64,000 bases of DNA from Pseudomonadota bacterium. GTDB lineage: Bacteria > Pseudomonadota > Gammaproteobacteria > Burkholderiales > Gallionellaceae. Below the pieces are notes generated by a model that saw nothing but the letters and a program-made list of their open reading frames with translations, searched no databases and was not told the DNA's origin. Location: positions 1-64,000 of the forward strand of contig JAJXUI010000003.1 in assembly GCA_021782995.1 (NCBI GenBank). The letters run 5' to 3'. Position 1 is the first letter of the stretch. Every line of letters starts with the position of its first letter. Positions 35,325 through 43,896 of this stretch are shown here, piece after piece. The position numbers and the translations under genes are program-made.

Positions 35325-35833
35325 AGGGTGTGCTGCAGTCCGTGCGCAAGCGGTACTGGGATAACCGTGCGCCAGAAGAGCAGCGTTTGCTCAGGTGGAT
35401 GGGCTGGCTGATGCTGCCCTTGCTGGGATATTTTGTATTGTGGATGCCGGCGCATCAGGCGGTGAGCAAACTGCAGGCAAAAACCCAGCTCATGGCCCTG
35501 CAGGCTGAACGCCTGCACGCTCAGGCGGATGAAGTGGAAATGTTGCGTCATCGTCCCAGGCCGGCCGCGCTGGATGCCGTTGCACTGAAGGCCGCGCTTG
35601 AAGAATCGGCAACGCGCCATGGTTTGCGCGACGCCGTTACCGCGATGGACCTGCAGCAGCCCAATGCTGTACGAATTGCTTTTGGAGCGGTTGCATTCGA
35701 GCAATGGCTGCGCTGGTTGCGTGCATTACAGCAGGAGCAGCATGTGCGTGCCGACTCGTTGAGCATATCGATATTGCCCCAGCCCGGCATGGTGAAAGTC
35801 AGCGCAACCCTGATCAATGGCGGGGACCAATGA
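35321..35833 (+). CDS. gspM: Type II secretion inner-membrane protein GspM
   Basis: This 170-aa protein has one membrane helix (near residues 27-45, GWLMLPLLGYFVLWMPA) with a coiled-coil segment after it (SKLQAKTQLMALQAERLHAQADEVEML) and a periplasmic ferredoxin-like domain. It is similar in size to other GspM proteins and partners GspL in the platform. Start and stop both overlap neighbours as ATGA. Confidence 0.9.
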   Translation: MKGVLQSVRKRYWDNRAPEEQRLLRWMGWLMLPLLGYFVLWMPAHQAVSKLQAKTQLMALQAERLHAQADEVEMLRHRPRPAALDAVALKAALEESATRHGLRDAVTAMDLQQPNAVRIAFGAVAFEQWLRWLRALQQEQHVRADSLSISILPQPGMVKVSATLINGGDQ

Positions 35834-36588
35834 GAAAACAGGGCTGGCGTTTATCATGGCTGTTTTTGGCGGTTTTTTGCATTGTCCTGATTGCAACAGC
35901 ACCAGCAACACTGCTTTCGTCAGCAGTATCCGCCGCCAGCAAAGGGCAGTTTGTGCTTGCAAATGCAGAGGGCAGCATCTGGCGCGGAAGTGCGACACCA
36001 GCCTTGCGCCAGCATAACGGCAACCTGCTGGTGCTGGAAAAGCTGCACTGGGACATGGCCTTGCTGCGTTTTTTTACAGGCAAGCTGGTCATTGATCTGC
36101 AGTGGAGCCATGTTGAGCAGGCACAGCCGATGATTGTGACGGTGACGGTTAACCAGATCGAGTTGCGTAATGCCGTGCTGCCGCTGTATGCCGGCCTGTT
36201 CGGCGAAGTAGTGCCGATGATGAAGCCGATACAGCTGAGTGGGCCATTGCTGATCCGCAGTCCGCTGTTTACGCTGACCCGCCAGGGCGTGAACGGGACA
36301 GCAACGGCGGTCTGGAGCAATGCTTCTTCCGTGTTGAGTGCAGTGCAGCCGCTTGGTCAGTATCATATCGATCTGCAGGGAGCGGGTAGCCGACTCGATG
36401 TGGCGTTACGTACCGAAAGTGGCATGTTGTTGCTGGAGGGAAATGGGAGTTTTACTCCCGCCGATGGTTTCCGCTTTCATGGTACGGCGCGGGCCGCGAC
36501 GGAAAGCAAGGGACGTCTGGATGAGCTGCTTGGGAATTTCGGGCCGGAATCTGCGCCCGGAGTGCATGTGCTGAATGTAATGCAGTGA
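35830..36588 (+). CDS. gspN: Type II secretion protein GspN
   Basis: The true start is the ATG at 35830 (MRKQGWRLSWLFLAVFCIV, 252 aa), not the track start at 35704. The N-terminal membrane helix (about residues 9-28) is followed by the periplasmic GspN domain with GQFVLANAEGSIWRGSATPAL, a signature of the family. Its role in T2SS is accessory; many systems lack it. It ends the gspG-N operon, and the next gene starts 22 nt later. Confidence 0.87.
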   Translation: MRKQGWRLSWLFLAVFCIVLIATAPATLLSSAVSAASKGQFVLANAEGSIWRGSATPALRQHNGNLLVLEKLHWDMALLRFFTGKLVIDLQWSHVEQAQPMIVTVTVNQIELRNAVLPLYAGLFGEVVPMMKPIQLSGPLLIRSPLFTLTRQGVNGTATAVWSNASSVLSAVQPLGQYHIDLQGAGSRLDVALRTESGMLLLEGNGSFTPADGFRFHGTARAATESKGRLDELLGNFGPESAPGVHVLNVMQ

Positions 36589-36610
36589 TTGTTTACTGGA
36601 GTATGTCTGT

Positions 36611-36829
36611 ATGAGTCGTTTGTTGTTTATCCTGATCATTGTGGCCTTCATCTTCTGGTTGTTGAAGTCCAAGCGCCGTGAACCGCCCAGCACTAATCAC
36701 CAAACCCCTGCCGCTCAGGACATGGTGCGTTGCAGCTATTGCGGGGTGCATTTGCCGCGCAATGAGGCCATCCTGAAAGGCGGGAAGATTTATTGCTGCA
36801 CTGCCCATAGCGAAGGCAGGCAAGCGTAA
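36611..36829 (+). CDS. PP0621-type small membrane protein
   Basis: This 72-aa protein has one N-terminal hydrophobic helix (MSRLLFILIIVAFIFWLLKS) and a C-terminal four-cysteine-type element CSYCGVHLPRNEAIL...YCCTAHS, probably zinc-binding. It matches the family annotated as PP0621, commonly next to pilS in gammaproteobacteria and betaproteobacteria, with unknown function. It directly precedes pilS here. Confidence 0.8.
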   Translation: MSRLLFILIIVAFIFWLLKSKRREPPSTNHQTPAAQDMVRCSYCGVHLPRNEAILKGGKIYCCTAHSEGRQA

Positions 36830-36883
36830 CGGGGCCTGGCACTGTCACGTTGTGCTACAAGTTAAACCTTGAGGAACAGAATC

Positions 36884-38506
36884 TTGGAAGGAACGCAACC
36901 CTGGCCGGTATTCAAGGCGCGTAACCAGGAGGTCGGCAATTCGGATGAATTGTGGAGATCCCTTTTCCTGTTCAGCATTTACCGGGTATTGCTGGGTATC
37001 CTGCTGTTGATGCTGGCTGTATTGCTGGGCAAAAACCTGGTATTCGGCCAGGGTAATTACACACTGTTTTACCAGGCCAACATCGCCTACATCGCATTGA
37101 GCCTGCTGGCATTGCCACTGGTCAAGCTGCGCAGGGTTCCATTCAACGCCATGCTGGGAGCGCAAATCGGTATCGACATCGTTTGCATCGTGACCATGTC
37201 GCATGCCAGTGGTGGCTTTGCCAGCAACCTGAATGTATTGCTGCTGGTATCGCTGGCCTCAGCCGGACTGATATGTCGTGGCAGGATCACCCTGTTCTTT
37301 GCGGCCTTGGCCAGCATTGCTGTTCTGCTGGAACATTCCTACTCTTTGCTGACACAGGATGATGCACAGGTCGCCCAGTACATGCAGGCCGGTTTGTTGA
37401 GTATCGCGTATTTCGCGGTGGCGTGGGTCGCTCACCGCCTGTCACGTTATGCAGTTGCCAGCGAGAAGCTTGCCAAATTGCGTGGTGACGATATTTCCTA
37501 CCTGGCTGAGGCCAACCGGCTGGTAATCCAGGAAATGCCGGATGGTGTAATGCTGGTGGATGAACGTGGGGTGATCCGCCAGTCCAATCCGGGGGCTGCC
37601 AGGCTGCTCGGTTACCGATTCGCGGAGGACAACAAGGAGTTGCTGGGCGAGTGTTCTCCCTTGCTGGACGCGTTATATGGTGTATGGCGGCAAAGCCGCA
37701 TCAATCGTGATGAGGTATTGAACTTGCCGGAAACCCACAGTGAAGTGCGTGTTCGTTTCCTGCCTGTGCAGCGCGAAGGATTTGCTGGCGCTGTGGTGGT
37801 GCTGGAGGATATGCGCCGAGCCCAGCAGCAGGCGCAACAGGTCAAGCTTGCGGCGCTTGGGCGGCTGACGGCGAATATCGCGCACGAAGTGCGCAATCCC
37901 TTGTCCTCGATCAGTTATGCCGCGGAGCTGCTTGGGGAAGGGGAAAAGCTGGATGGGCAGGACAGGCTGGTCAACATCATCCTGGAGAATGCAGCGCGCC
38001 TGAACAATATCGTACTGGATGTGCTGCAGATCAACCGTCGCGACCGGGTGCAGAAGGAGGCCTTCAATCTGGCAGAACATTTGCCGCATTTTATCGAGAA
38101 CCTGCAGCATTCCGAGAGTTTCAATCCGGCCATATTCGCCATTGATGTTGCGACGACGTGCGTCGTGCATTTTGATCGTGGTCACTTTGACCAGGTGTTG
38201 TGGAACTTGTGCCGTAATGCCCTGCGATACAGCCTGCGTCAGCCCGGTAGTGTGAAAATTTCTGCAAAATGTGCTGATGAAGGCAGGACCGTGCTTGAAA
38301 TTGCCAATGACGGTGCAGTCATTTCGGATGAGCTGGCACAACGCCTGTTCGAGCCTTTCTTTACGACTTCAACTGGCGGCACCGGGCTCGGCCTCTATAT
38401 AGCACGTGAACTCTGCGAGGCCAATGGCTCCATCCTGGAGTACCGGCCGGGCAGTGATGGCATGACGAATTTCCGTGTCATTTTCGGAGGTGCAGATGCG
38501 GACTGA
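36884..38506 (+). CDS. pilS: Two-component sensor histidine kinase PilS
   Basis: I prefer the TTG at 36884 (MEGTQPWPVFKARN, 540 aa), 7 nt after GAGGAA, over the TTG at 36869. Six membrane helices (about residues 25-190) precede a PAS domain (residues about 205-320, MPDGVMLVDERGVIRQSNPGA). The H box is ANIAHEVRNPLSSISYAAELL, and the kinase domain has NLCRNALRYS and GGTGLGLYIA. In other bacteria PilS senses pilin in the inner membrane and phosphorylates PilR. The overlapping pilR start follows within the last codons. Confidence 0.92.
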   Translation: MEGTQPWPVFKARNQEVGNSDELWRSLFLFSIYRVLLGILLLMLAVLLGKNLVFGQGNYTLFYQANIAYIALSLLALPLVKLRRVPFNAMLGAQIGIDIVCIVTMSHASGGFASNLNVLLLVSLASAGLICRGRITLFFAALASIAVLLEHSYSLLTQDDAQVAQYMQAGLLSIAYFAVAWVAHRLSRYAVASEKLAKLRGDDISYLAEANRLVIQEMPDGVMLVDERGVIRQSNPGAARLLGYRFAEDNKELLGECSPLLDALYGVWRQSRINRDEVLNLPETHSEVRVRFLPVQREGFAGAVVVLEDMRRAQQQAQQVKLAALGRLTANIAHEVRNPLSSISYAAELLGEGEKLDGQDRLVNIILENAARLNNIVLDVLQINRRDRVQKEAFNLAEHLPHFIENLQHSESFNPAIFAIDVATTCVVHFDRGHFDQVLWNLCRNALRYSLRQPGSVKISAKCADEGRTVLEIANDGAVISDELAQRLFEPFFTTSTGGTGLGLYIARELCEANGSILEYRPGSDGMTNFRVIFGGADAD

Positions 38507-39878
38507 AGGCAATCCTGGATCACGCCTCGCACCCCGCGTGCTGGTGGTGGATGATGAACCGGACATCCTTGAGCTGCTTGAGCTCACACTGTTGCGCATG
38601 GGTCTGGAAGTGGATCGTGCGCACAATGTGCAGGAGGCCATCCATAAAATTTCCGGGCAGCAATACCAGTTGTGCCTGACTGACATGCGTATGCCGGATG
38701 GCGAAGGACTGGACGTTGTCAGGCACATCACAGCCAATAACCTGGATATTCCGGTGGCAGTGATAACAGCCCACGGTAATCTTGATAATGCGGTGGCAGC
38801 ACTCAAGGCAGGAGCCTTTGATTATTTGTCCAAACCGGTATCGCTGGATCAGCTCAGAGCATTGATCCATGCAGCCATCAGTTTGCCGGCCGCAGCAGCA
38901 AGCAACAAAAAAGGGGCGCGTGAACTGCTGGGGAAATCTCACGCCATGCAGCAGGTGCGCGAGTTGATCGGCCGTGTCGCACGCAGTCAGGCGCCGGTGC
39001 ATATCAGTGGTGAGTCGGGCAGTGGCAAGGAGCTGGCGGCAAGGCTGATCGTTGAACAGAGTGGACGTGCGGATCAGCCCTTGATTGCGGTGAATTGTGG
39101 TGCGATTCCGGAAAATCTGATGGAAAGCGAATTTTTCGGCTATCGCAAAGGGGCTTTTACTGGCGCAGAACAAGATCGGGAGGGTTTCTTCCAGGCGGCC
39201 AATAAAGGAACGCTGTTTCTCGATGAGGTGGCAGATTTGCCGCTGAACATGCAGGTCAAGCTGCTGCGTGCGATCCAGGAGCGGAAAGTGCGCAAAGTCG
39301 GTGCGACCGAAGAGGAGGCTGTTGATGTGCGTATCCTGAGTGCCACGCATCACAACCTGGCGGAGCTGGTGAGGCAGGGGAAATTCCGGCAGGACCTTTT
39401 TTATCGCTTGAACGTGATCACCCTGCCGATGCCGGCCTTGCGCGAGATGCGGGAGGATATTCCGGAGATTGCCCGGCAGATCCTGAACCGCTTGCGCAGC
39501 AATGCGGCGGTTGAATTGTCACCGGAAGCACTCCTGGCTTTAAGCAACTATGATTTTCCTGGCAATGTACGTGAGCTGGAAAACGTGATCGAGCGTGGCC
39601 TGGCGTTGTGCATGGATAACCGGATAGACGTCCAGGACCTGCAGATTTTGCCGAACGAAACCGATTCCGCACATTCAGGACAGGGAATTCAGGGTAAGTA
39701 TCCGTTGACCGATTATCTGGATCGCATCGAGCGCGAAGCCATTCTGGAGGCTTTGGGGCAAACAGGCTTCAACCGAACAGCCGCGGCGAAAATCCTGGGG
39801 GTGACTTTCCGGGCATTGCGTTACCGTATGGCGCGCCTGGAAATCAGCGCACCTGCCGATGGCGAGTGTGATAAATAA
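38496..39878 (+). CDS. pilR: Sigma-54-dependent response regulator PilR
   Basis: The ATG at 38496 follows a GGAGG site and gives 460 aa. The receiver domain (residues about 15-130) has LVVDDEPDILELL and LTDMRMPDGEGL. The AAA+ domain shows the Walker A GESGSGKE (near residue 177), the sigma-54 contact loop KGAFTGAEQDREG, and Walker B TLFLDEVADLP. The Fis-type HTH is TAAAKILGVTFRALRYRMARL. PilR activates pilin promoters with RpoN; possible targets here include the adjacent T2SS genes, though I found no clear -24/-12 promoter. Confidence 0.94.
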   Translation: MRTEGNPGSRLAPRVLVVDDEPDILELLELTLLRMGLEVDRAHNVQEAIHKISGQQYQLCLTDMRMPDGEGLDVVRHITANNLDIPVAVITAHGNLDNAVAALKAGAFDYLSKPVSLDQLRALIHAAISLPAAAASNKKGARELLGKSHAMQQVRELIGRVARSQAPVHISGESGSGKELAARLIVEQSGRADQPLIAVNCGAIPENLMESEFFGYRKGAFTGAEQDREGFFQAANKGTLFLDEVADLPLNMQVKLLRAIQERKVRKVGATEEEAVDVRILSATHHNLAELVRQGKFRQDLFYRLNVITLPMPALREMREDIPEIARQILNRLRSNAAVELSPEALLALSNYDFPGNVRELENVIERGLALCMDNRIDVQDLQILPNETDSAHSGQGIQGKYPLTDYLDRIEREAILEALGQTGFNRTAAAKILGVTFRALRYRMARLEISAPADGECDK

Positions 39879-39896
39879 TATAATATAATCATGAAG
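39875..39896. repeat. AT-rich TATAATATAATCA motif copy between pilR and ampD
   Basis: AATAATATAATATAATCATGAAG runs from the pilR stop codon into the ampD start codon, so the motif itself supplies the ATG context of ampD. Confidence 0.6.
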
Positions 39897-40436
39897 ATAA
39901 GTGAATGTGGCTGGCTGAGTGGCGTACGCAGGCTGGCCTCGCCAAATTTCGACCCTCGTCCTGCCGGCTCCCGCATCGACATGCTGGTGATCCATAACAT
40001 CAGCTTGCCACCAGAACAGTTTGGTGGTGCGGAGATTGAAGATTTCTTTACCAACCGGCTGGATCATGATGCACATCCCTATTTTGCGCAGCTGAAGGGG
40101 GTGCGGGTGTCATCGCATTTCCTGCTCCGGCGTAACGGGGGGATTGTCCAGTTTGTGCCCTGTTCCCGGCGTGCCTGGCATGCGGGGGTTTCGGCATGGC
40201 AAGGCCGGACGCGCTGTAATGATTTTTCGATCGGCATCGAAATGGAAGGCAGTGATTTCATTGCGTTTACCGATGCACAATATGTCTCTCTGGCAAGACT
40301 GAGCCGCTTGCTGCTGCGCAAATACCCTTTGCGTCACCTGGTTGGTCATTCTGATATTGCGCCTGGACGCAAGACGGATCCCGGTCCGTATTTTGACTGG
40401 CAGCGCTATCTCTCCAGCATACAATTATCACGCTGA
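39891..40436 (+). CDS. ampD: 1,6-anhydro-N-acetylmuramyl-L-alanine amidase AmpD
   Basis: This 181-aa cytoplasmic amidase cleaves recycled anhydro-muropeptides. Zinc-binding residues are visible in IDMLVIHNISLPP (His near residue 34), RRAWHAGVSAWQG, and LVGHSDIAPGRKTDPGP (His near 150, Asp near 160). The length equals that of E. coli AmpD. It shares a peptidoglycan-recycling role with anmK further along. The start codon directly follows the pilR stop region with an AT-rich spacer and no clear ribosome binding site. Confidence 0.95.
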   Translation: MKISECGWLSGVRRLASPNFDPRPAGSRIDMLVIHNISLPPEQFGGAEIEDFFTNRLDHDAHPYFAQLKGVRVSSHFLLRRNGGIVQFVPCSRRAWHAGVSAWQGRTRCNDFSIGIEMEGSDFIAFTDAQYVSLARLSRLLLRKYPLRHLVGHSDIAPGRKTDPGPYFDWQRYLSSIQLSR

Positions 40437-40574
40437 CCGTTTGTAACAGGTCGGGTGTAACACGTCCAGTTCCCCTCAATTCCGGAAATCATACTCTGCT
40501 CAATGAGTTGCTTTTTCAGCAAATGATAATATTCATTTGCAAGCAAGTTTTTTCTTGCGTAGAAAAACAACAAT

Positions 40575-40622
40575 ACACTAGAATTAGCGAAAATTTATTA
40601 CAAGAAACACTATAGGTTGTGG
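40575..40622. promoter_or_regulatory. Pair of NrdR-like boxes upstream of nrdA
   Basis: Box 1 is ACACTAGAATTAGCGA (40575-40590) and box 2 is ACACTATAGGTTGTGG (40607-40622). Against the NrdR consensus acaCWaTATaTWGtgt I count about 11 and 12 matches of 16. Their starts are 32 bp apart, matching known paired NrdR sites. No nrdR gene is in this window. The rest of 40437-40728 shows no gene. Confidence 0.55.
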
Positions 40623-40728
40623 TTTTGAGTTTCAGGGGAAATTTCTGGTTTCCTCTCCGGTTCGGCCAGATCCAGGGGGATTTTGTAGTCTCGTTGTCAA
40701 TAATAAATACACTAAAGGGGCTGTATAT

Positions 40729-43608
40729 ATGCAAATCAGTGGTGAAAGCGTTTCCTCTACATCTTCCATGTCGGCCATGCAGGCTGAAAATTTCACAAGC
40801 CCGTCTGAGGGCTCTTCGATCCAGCTCGATCAGTTCAAGGTAGTGCGTCGTAACGGCTCGGTCGTTTCGTTTGAGCCCTCCAAGATATCCATTGCGATGA
40901 CCAAGGCGTTTATCGCGGTTAATGGTGGCCAGGGAGCGGCCTCCGCGCGCGTGCGCGAGCTGGTCGAACACCTGACTGCCTCGGTAGTGGCGGCACTGGT
41001 GCGCCGTCAACCGCATGGCGGCACCGTGCATATCGAAGACATCCAGGACCAGGTTGAGCTGGCACTGATGCGTTCCAGCGAACACGATGTGGCGCGCAGT
41101 TATGTGCTGTACCGTGAAGACCGCAATCGTGAGCGGGCAAAACAGAAGAAGGAAAACGAACCGTCGATCACGCTGAATGTGAACGTCAATGGCAACCTGC
41201 ATCCGCTGGATATAGCCGGATTGACTGCCCAGATCAAGGCGGCCTGTGCCGGACTTGACCATGTGGATGCCGGCCAGATCCTGAATCTGACCCTGAAAGA
41301 CCTGTATGACGGCGTGCCGGCGGAAGAAGTACGCAAGTGCACCATCCTGTCTGCGCGTTCGCTGATCGAAAAGGAACCTGAATACAGCTATGTCACTGCC
41401 CGCCTGCTGCTCAACAACATCTGCAGCGAAATTCTTGGCGAGGAAGTGACCCAGGCCGATATGGCCACCCGCTATGCGGAGAATTTCCCCAAATACATCA
41501 GGCAGGGTATCGAAGCCGAGTTGCTGGACAAGGATCTGGCGCAATTCGACCTGGTGCGTCTGGGCCGCGAACTGGATGCCAGCCGCGACCTGCAGTTCAC
41601 CTATCTGGGCCTGCAGACCTTGTATGACCGCTATTTCCTGCATGTGGACGGCAAGCGCATCGAGCTGCCGCAGGCCTTCTTCATGCGCGTGGCGATGGGT
41701 CTGGCACTGCGCGAGATCGACCGCGACAGCCGTGCAATCGAATTCTACCGCCTGTTGTCCAGCTTTGACTTCATGAGCTCTACGCCGACATTGTTCAATT
41801 CCGGCACGCAACGCTCGCAACTCTCGTCCTGCTACCTGACGACCGTATCCGATGATCTGGATGGCATTTATGAGGCGCTGAAGGAAAATGCGCTGCTGTC
41901 CAAATTTGCCGGCGGATTGGGCAACGACTGGACGCCAGTACGTGCGTTGGGTAGCCATATCAAGGGGACCAATGGCAAATCGCAGGGTGTGGTGCCTTTC
42001 CTCAAGGTGGTGAACGACACTGCGGTGGCGGTAAACCAGGGCGGCAAGCGCAAGGGCGCGGTGTGCGCGTACCTGGAAACCTGGCATCTGGATATCGAAG
42101 AGTTTCTTGAATTGCGCAAGAACACCGGTGACGATCGTCGCCGCACACACGACATGAACACTGCGAACTGGATTCCTGACCTGTTCATGAAGCGAGTGAT
42201 GGAAAACGGCGAATGGACACTGTTTACGCCTTCTACCTGCCCGGACCTGCATGACAAGTTTGGTGCGGAGTTCGAGCAGGCTTACCTGGCCTACGAGGCC
42301 AAGGCGGCAGCCGGCGAGATCAAGCTGTTCAAGAAAGTGCAGGCTACCAGCCTGTGGCGAAAAATGCTGACCATGCTGTTCGAAACCGGTCATCCATGGA
42401 TAACCTTCAAGGATCCGTGCAACATCCGTTCACCGCAGCAGCATAATGGCGTGGTGCACAGCTCCAACCTGTGTACCGAGATTACGCTGAATACCTCAGA
42501 CAGCGAAATCGCCGTGTGCAACCTGGGCTCGGTGAACCTGCGCGCGCACCTGTACCCGCAGGGTCACGAGAAATTCGGCCAGCTGGATCTGGACAAGTTG
42601 CGCAAGACCGTTTCCACTGCGATGCGCATGCTGGATAACGTGATCGACATCAATTATTACGCCGTTGCCAAGGCGCGCAACTCCAACCTGAAGCACCGAC
42701 CGGTGGGCCTGGGCATCATGGGATTCCAGGATTGCCTGCATGAAATGCGCGTGCCCTATGCTTCCGAGCCGGCAGTGGAATTTGCTGACCGTTCAATGGA
42801 GGCAGTGTGCTATTACGCATACATGGCTTCAACTGAGCTGGCAGAAGAGCGCGGCCGCTATGCCAGCTACCGTGGGAGCCTGTGGGACCAGGGCAAGCTG
42901 CCGCAGGACACGCTCAACATGCTGCGCGACCAGCGCGGCGGATATGTTGAAGTGGATAGTTCCAGCACATTGGACTGGGAAGCATTGCGTTCCCGCATCA
43001 AGCAGTACGGCATGCGCAATTCCAACTGCGTGGCGATCGCCCCGACTGCAACAATTTCCAACATCATCGGCGTGTCGGCCTGCATCGAACCGACATACCA
43101 GAACCTGTTCGTGAAATCCAACCTGTCCGGTGAATTCACCATCATCAACGACTACCTGGTGCGTGACTTGAAGCGCCTTGGCCTGTGGGATGAGGTGATG
43201 ATAGCCGATCTCAAGTATTTCGACGGCAGCGTGTCCAGGATAGACCGTATTCCGCCCGAATTGCGCGAGTTGTATGCCACCGCGTTCGAGTTCGAGCCGA
43301 AGTGGCTGATTGAAGCCGCTTCCCGCCGTCAGAAGTGGATAGACCAGGCGCAATCGCTGAACATCTATATGTCAGGCGTGTCTGGCCGCAAGCTGGATGA
43401 AACCTACAAGCTGGCATGGCTGCGTGGCCTGAAAACCACTTATTACCTGCGTACGATGGGTGCGACTTCTGCTGAAAAATCCACCTCGCGTATCGGAGCG
43501 TTGAACGCAGTTTCAAGCGGGGGCGGAGAGGGCGGAATGGTGGCTGCGGCGGCTGAAGAATCCAAGTTCTGCTCGATTGACAACCCAGAATGCGAGGCCT
43601 GCCAGTGA
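40729..43608 (+). CDS. nrdA: Class Ia ribonucleoside-diphosphate reductase, alpha subunit
   Basis: This 959-aa protein reduces ribonucleotides using the NrdB radical. An N-terminal ATP-cone (KVVRRNGSVVSFEPSKISIAMTKAF, near residue 35) is followed by a second cone-like region around residues 150-240, so it is longer than E. coli NrdA (761 aa) and like the Pseudomonas two-cone form. Active-site cysteine regions are in SSCYLTT and SSNLCTEITLN, with NCVAIAPTATIS later. The C-terminal redox pair ends CSIDNPECEACQ. The ATG at 40729 follows AAGGGG. The last 25 bases form the left arm of a large hairpin in the spacer. Confidence 0.96.
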   Translation: MQISGESVSSTSSMSAMQAENFTSPSEGSSIQLDQFKVVRRNGSVVSFEPSKISIAMTKAFIAVNGGQGAASARVRELVEHLTASVVAALVRRQPHGGTVHIEDIQDQVELALMRSSEHDVARSYVLYREDRNRERAKQKKENEPSITLNVNVNGNLHPLDIAGLTAQIKAACAGLDHVDAGQILNLTLKDLYDGVPAEEVRKCTILSARSLIEKEPEYSYVTARLLLNNICSEILGEEVTQADMATRYAENFPKYIRQGIEAELLDKDLAQFDLVRLGRELDASRDLQFTYLGLQTLYDRYFLHVDGKRIELPQAFFMRVAMGLALREIDRDSRAIEFYRLLSSFDFMSSTPTLFNSGTQRSQLSSCYLTTVSDDLDGIYEALKENALLSKFAGGLGNDWTPVRALGSHIKGTNGKSQGVVPFLKVVNDTAVAVNQGGKRKGAVCAYLETWHLDIEEFLELRKNTGDDRRRTHDMNTANWIPDLFMKRVMENGEWTLFTPSTCPDLHDKFGAEFEQAYLAYEAKAAAGEIKLFKKVQATSLWRKMLTMLFETGHPWITFKDPCNIRSPQQHNGVVHSSNLCTEITLNTSDSEIAVCNLGSVNLRAHLYPQGHEKFGQLDLDKLRKTVSTAMRMLDNVIDINYYAVAKARNSNLKHRPVGLGIMGFQDCLHEMRVPYASEPAVEFADRSMEAVCYYAYMASTELAEERGRYASYRGSLWDQGKLPQDTLNMLRDQRGGYVEVDSSSTLDWEALRSRIKQYGMRNSNCVAIAPTATISNIIGVSACIEPTYQNLFVKSNLSGEFTIINDYLVRDLKRLGLWDEVMIADLKYFDGSVSRIDRIPPELRELYATAFEFEPKWLIEAASRRQKWIDQAQSLNIYMSGVSGRKLDETYKLAWLRGLKTTYYLRTMGATSAEKSTSRIGALNAVSSGGGEGGMVAAAAEESKFCSIDNPECEACQ

Positions 43609-43627
43609 GGCAAGCCTGCATTCTGGG
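43584..43627 (+). repeat. Large hairpin spanning the nrdA stop codon
   Basis: CCCAGAATGC (43584-43593, coding) pairs perfectly with GCATTCTGGG (43618-43627, non-coding), and the inner stem AGGC/GCCT and GCC/GGC continues to an AGTGA loop that contains the TGA stop. There is no U-tract behind it, so it is not a simple intrinsic terminator. It may slow ribosomes, stabilise the upstream transcript, or be the kind of stem-loop next to which group IIC introns insert. Confidence 0.85.
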
Positions 43628-43850
43628 GTGCGGCGGAGACTAACTCTTTCCTCGTAAAGAGGAGCCCGTATCTGTAAGCAGATAAATCTGCAACAGCTAC
43701 ACTCAGGTTATGTCGGAGTCGCAATCCGGAAGAGTGCGAAGGCTCTCGTGCCCTTTAAGGTGAACTTGCGTAGCAAGTTAGCGCCACTGGCGCGGCCAGT
43801 GCCACAAGCCCGAGTATGAAGCGTGTCAGTAACAAACTGCGCACACGATA
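43628..43850 (+). ncRNA. Hairpin-rich nrdA-nrdB spacer; candidate group II intron domain I remnant or structured RNA
   Basis: The 288-nt spacer has no credible gene but a dense series of perfect short hairpins: CTCTTT/AAAGAG (43644-43661), TATCTG-TAAG-CAGATA (43669-43684), GAGTCGCA/TGCGAaggCTC (about 43716-43745), AACTTGC-GTA-GCAAGTT (43763-43779) and CACTGGC-GCG-GCCAGTG (43785-43801). It begins GTGCG, the 5' consensus of group II introns, directly after a stem-loop, the usual target of group IIC introns. No reverse transcriptase, domain V or 3' end is seen before nrdB, so it would be a truncated remnant. A nrdAB-specific regulatory RNA is the alternative. Confidence 0.45.
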
Positions 43851-43896
43851 ATATATATTATTTAATGAAATCAAATAGATAAGAGGGAGCTGGAAA

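Noticed and set aside
36830-36870. Sigma-54 promoter upstream of pilS (TGGCAC...TTGTGC)
   Set aside because: The distance between the GG and GC elements is about 16 bp instead of the required 10-11 bp spacing.
40516-42393. 625-aa minus-strand ORF opposite nrdA
   Set aside because: It is the antisense shadow of the strongly conserved nrdA coding sequence, with no start context and no recognisable domain.
43628-43850. Cobalamin riboswitch or tmRNA/RNase P in the nrdA-nrdB spacer
   Set aside because: I looked for the B12-box, tmRNA acceptor and RNase P core sequences and found none; only a GCCACTGG fragment is shared by chance.
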